Source: Yonghaparkia sp. Root332 (GTDB taxonomy: Bacteria; Actinomycetota; Actinomycetes; Actinomycetales; Microbacteriaceae). Taken from it: a DNA stretch of 64,000 nucleotides. The notes under the pieces were generated by a model. The model was not told the DNA's origin, ran no database searches, and saw nothing but the letters and a program-made list of their open reading frames with translations. A program made the translations under genes and the position numbers. Below, one piece after another: positions 62,330-64,000 of this stretch (the stretch's first letter is position 1; each line of letters starts with the position of its first letter). The stretch is from NCBI RefSeq assembly GCF_001425665.1, contig NZ_LMCX01000001.1, positions 62,001-126,000 of the forward strand, read 5' to 3'.

Positions 62330-63175
62330 ATGCCGAACCCGGTCCGCATCGCCTCCGTCAACGTCAACGGCGTCCGTGCCGCGTACCGGAAGGGCATGGG
62401 CGAGTGGCTCGCGCAGCGCGACGTCGACATCCTCGCGCTGCAGGAGGTACGAGCATCCACCGAGGACGTCACGGGGCTGCTCGGCGAGGGCTGGACGGTC
62501 CTGCACGACGCCGCCACAGCGAAGGGCCGCGCGGGGGTCGCGATCGCGACGCGGTGGCCCATCCACGCGCACCGGGTCGAGCTCGGCGACGAGGACTTCG
62601 ACTCGGCCGGCCGCTGGCTGGAGGCCGACCTGCACGTCGGCGACGTGCCCATCACGGTCGTGAGCTGCTACGTGCACTCCGGCGAGGTCGACACCCCCAA
62701 GCAGGTCGAGAAGTACCGCTTCCTCGACGCGATGGAGGAGCGCCTGCCCCAGCTCGCCGCGCACAGCGAGCACGCCCTCGTCGTCGGCGACCTCAACGTC
62801 GGCCACCGCGAGCTCGACATCAGGAACTGGCGCGGGAACCGCAAGAGCGCGGGCTTCCTGCCGCGCGAGCGCGCCTACTTCGACCGCTTCCTCGGCCCCG
62901 TCGGTGAGAGCGTCGAGTGCGTCGACGGCACGACGGGCCCCGGCCTCGGCTGGGTCGACGTCGGGCGCGCGCAGGCCGGCGAGGTCGACGGCCCCTACAC
63001 CTGGTGGTCGCAGCGCGGGAAGGCGTTCGACACCGACACCGGCTGGCGCATCGACTACCACGTCGCCACCCCCGCGCTCGCAGCCGCCGTCACCGGCTAC
63101 GCGATCGACCGGGCGCCGTCGTGGGACACGCGATGGAGCGACCACGCGCCCGTGGTCGTCGACTACGCGCTGTAG
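62330..63175 (+). CDS. xth: Exodeoxyribonuclease III family protein
   Basis: A 281-residue AP endonuclease/3'-exonuclease of DNA repair. It has IASVNVNGVRAA (8-19), the metal-binding Glu in LALQEVRA, GRAGVAIATR, VVGDLNVGHRELDIRNWRGN with the Asp/Asn pair, and the final WSDHAPVVVDY with catalytic Asp-His. All catalytic residues are present and the length is normal. A -10 six bases before ATG 62330 indicates leaderless expression. Confidence 0.94.
   Translation: MPNPVRIASVNVNGVRAAYRKGMGEWLAQRDVDILALQEVRASTEDVTGLLGEGWTVLHDAATAKGRAGVAIATRWPIHAHRVELGDEDFDSAGRWLEADLHVGDVPITVVSCYVHSGEVDTPKQVEKYRFLDAMEERLPQLAAHSEHALVVGDLNVGHRELDIRNWRGNRKSAGFLPRERAYFDRFLGPVGESVECVDGTTGPGLGWVDVGRAQAGEVDGPYTWWSQRGKAFDTDTGWRIDYHVATPALAAAVTGYAIDRAPSWDTRWSDHAPVVVDYAL

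Positions 63176-64000
<825 letters not shown>

Overview
This window is a high-GC, gene-dense chromosome segment from an actinobacterium, most likely a member of the Micrococcales and plausibly Microbacteriaceae. I infer this from codon use, the actinobacterial gene content (accD/accE/maf/biotin-carboxylase, LCP protein, rmlABCD with a WbbL-like transferase, LpdA) and pervasive leaderless promoters. No rRNA, tRNA, CRISPR array, phage or IS transposase is visible. The backbone gene order (rml genes, LCP, purE, purK, GtrA, PH-domain protein, birA, accD, accE, maf, biotin carboxylase, lpdA, purine nucleoside phosphorylase, phosphosugar mutase, add, deoA, cdd, sdhCDAB) follows the order I recall for Mycobacterium tuberculosis Rv3264c-Rv3319. 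It is therefore an old conserved actinobacterial block, and the departures from it stand out.

Region 1 (1-16413) is a surface-polysaccharide locus. It holds the end of a glycosyltransferase, a secreted S1 serine protease with three CWB2 cell-wall repeats, a DUF2142 membrane protein and a Wzm/Wzt ABC polysaccharide exporter. It also has several glycosyltransferases (GT2, GT4, WsaF-type), a sugar epimerase and the complete dTDP-L-rhamnose pathway (rmlA, rmlB, rmlD, rmlC). Together they make, export and anchor a rhamnose-containing cell-wall glycan. Region 2 (16423-21215) has an LCP ligase, purE, purK, GtrA, a PH-domain membrane protein and birA.

Region 3 (21267-29114) is an eight-gene accessory insertion between birA and accD. 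One half is a nonulosonic-acid-like cassette: a sialyltransferase-like protein, a CMP-sugar cytidylyltransferase, a NeuB-type synthase without its SAF domain and a DUF6716 putative glycosyltransferase. The other half is a translationally coupled set: NCS1 permease, isochorismatase-like hydrolase, ADP-ribosylglycohydrolase and PfkB kinase.

Region 4 (29323-38624) is the acyl-CoA carboxylase block (accD, accE, maf, biotin carboxylase/BCCP). It is interrupted by a 441-bp non-coding stretch rich in inverted repeats, a two-component system with a second kinase-like membrane protein, and a TrmA-type RNA methyltransferase. At 38702-39912 a single AbiEi/DUF559-like gene is bounded by two inverted copies of a stem-loop repeat, which looks like a small mobile unit.

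Region 5 (39974-56013) covers redox and nucleoside metabolism: lpdA, purine nucleoside phosphorylase, phosphosugar mutase, two unknown membrane proteins, an orphan PTS IIA/IIB pair, adenosine deaminase and nucleoside hydrolase. A six-gene operon then imports (BMP lipoprotein, ATPase, two permeases) and degrades (cdd, deoA) nucleosides. Region 6 (56251-64000) has manC, sdhCDAB with a strong terminator, a YihY/BrkB protein, exonuclease III and the 5' part of trpS, cut by the window edge.

About twenty transcription-unit heads show a TANNNT-like -10 hexamer, usually 6-8 bases before the ATG/GTG. Genes inside operons instead overlap by 4-8 bases or have Shine-Dalgarno sites.
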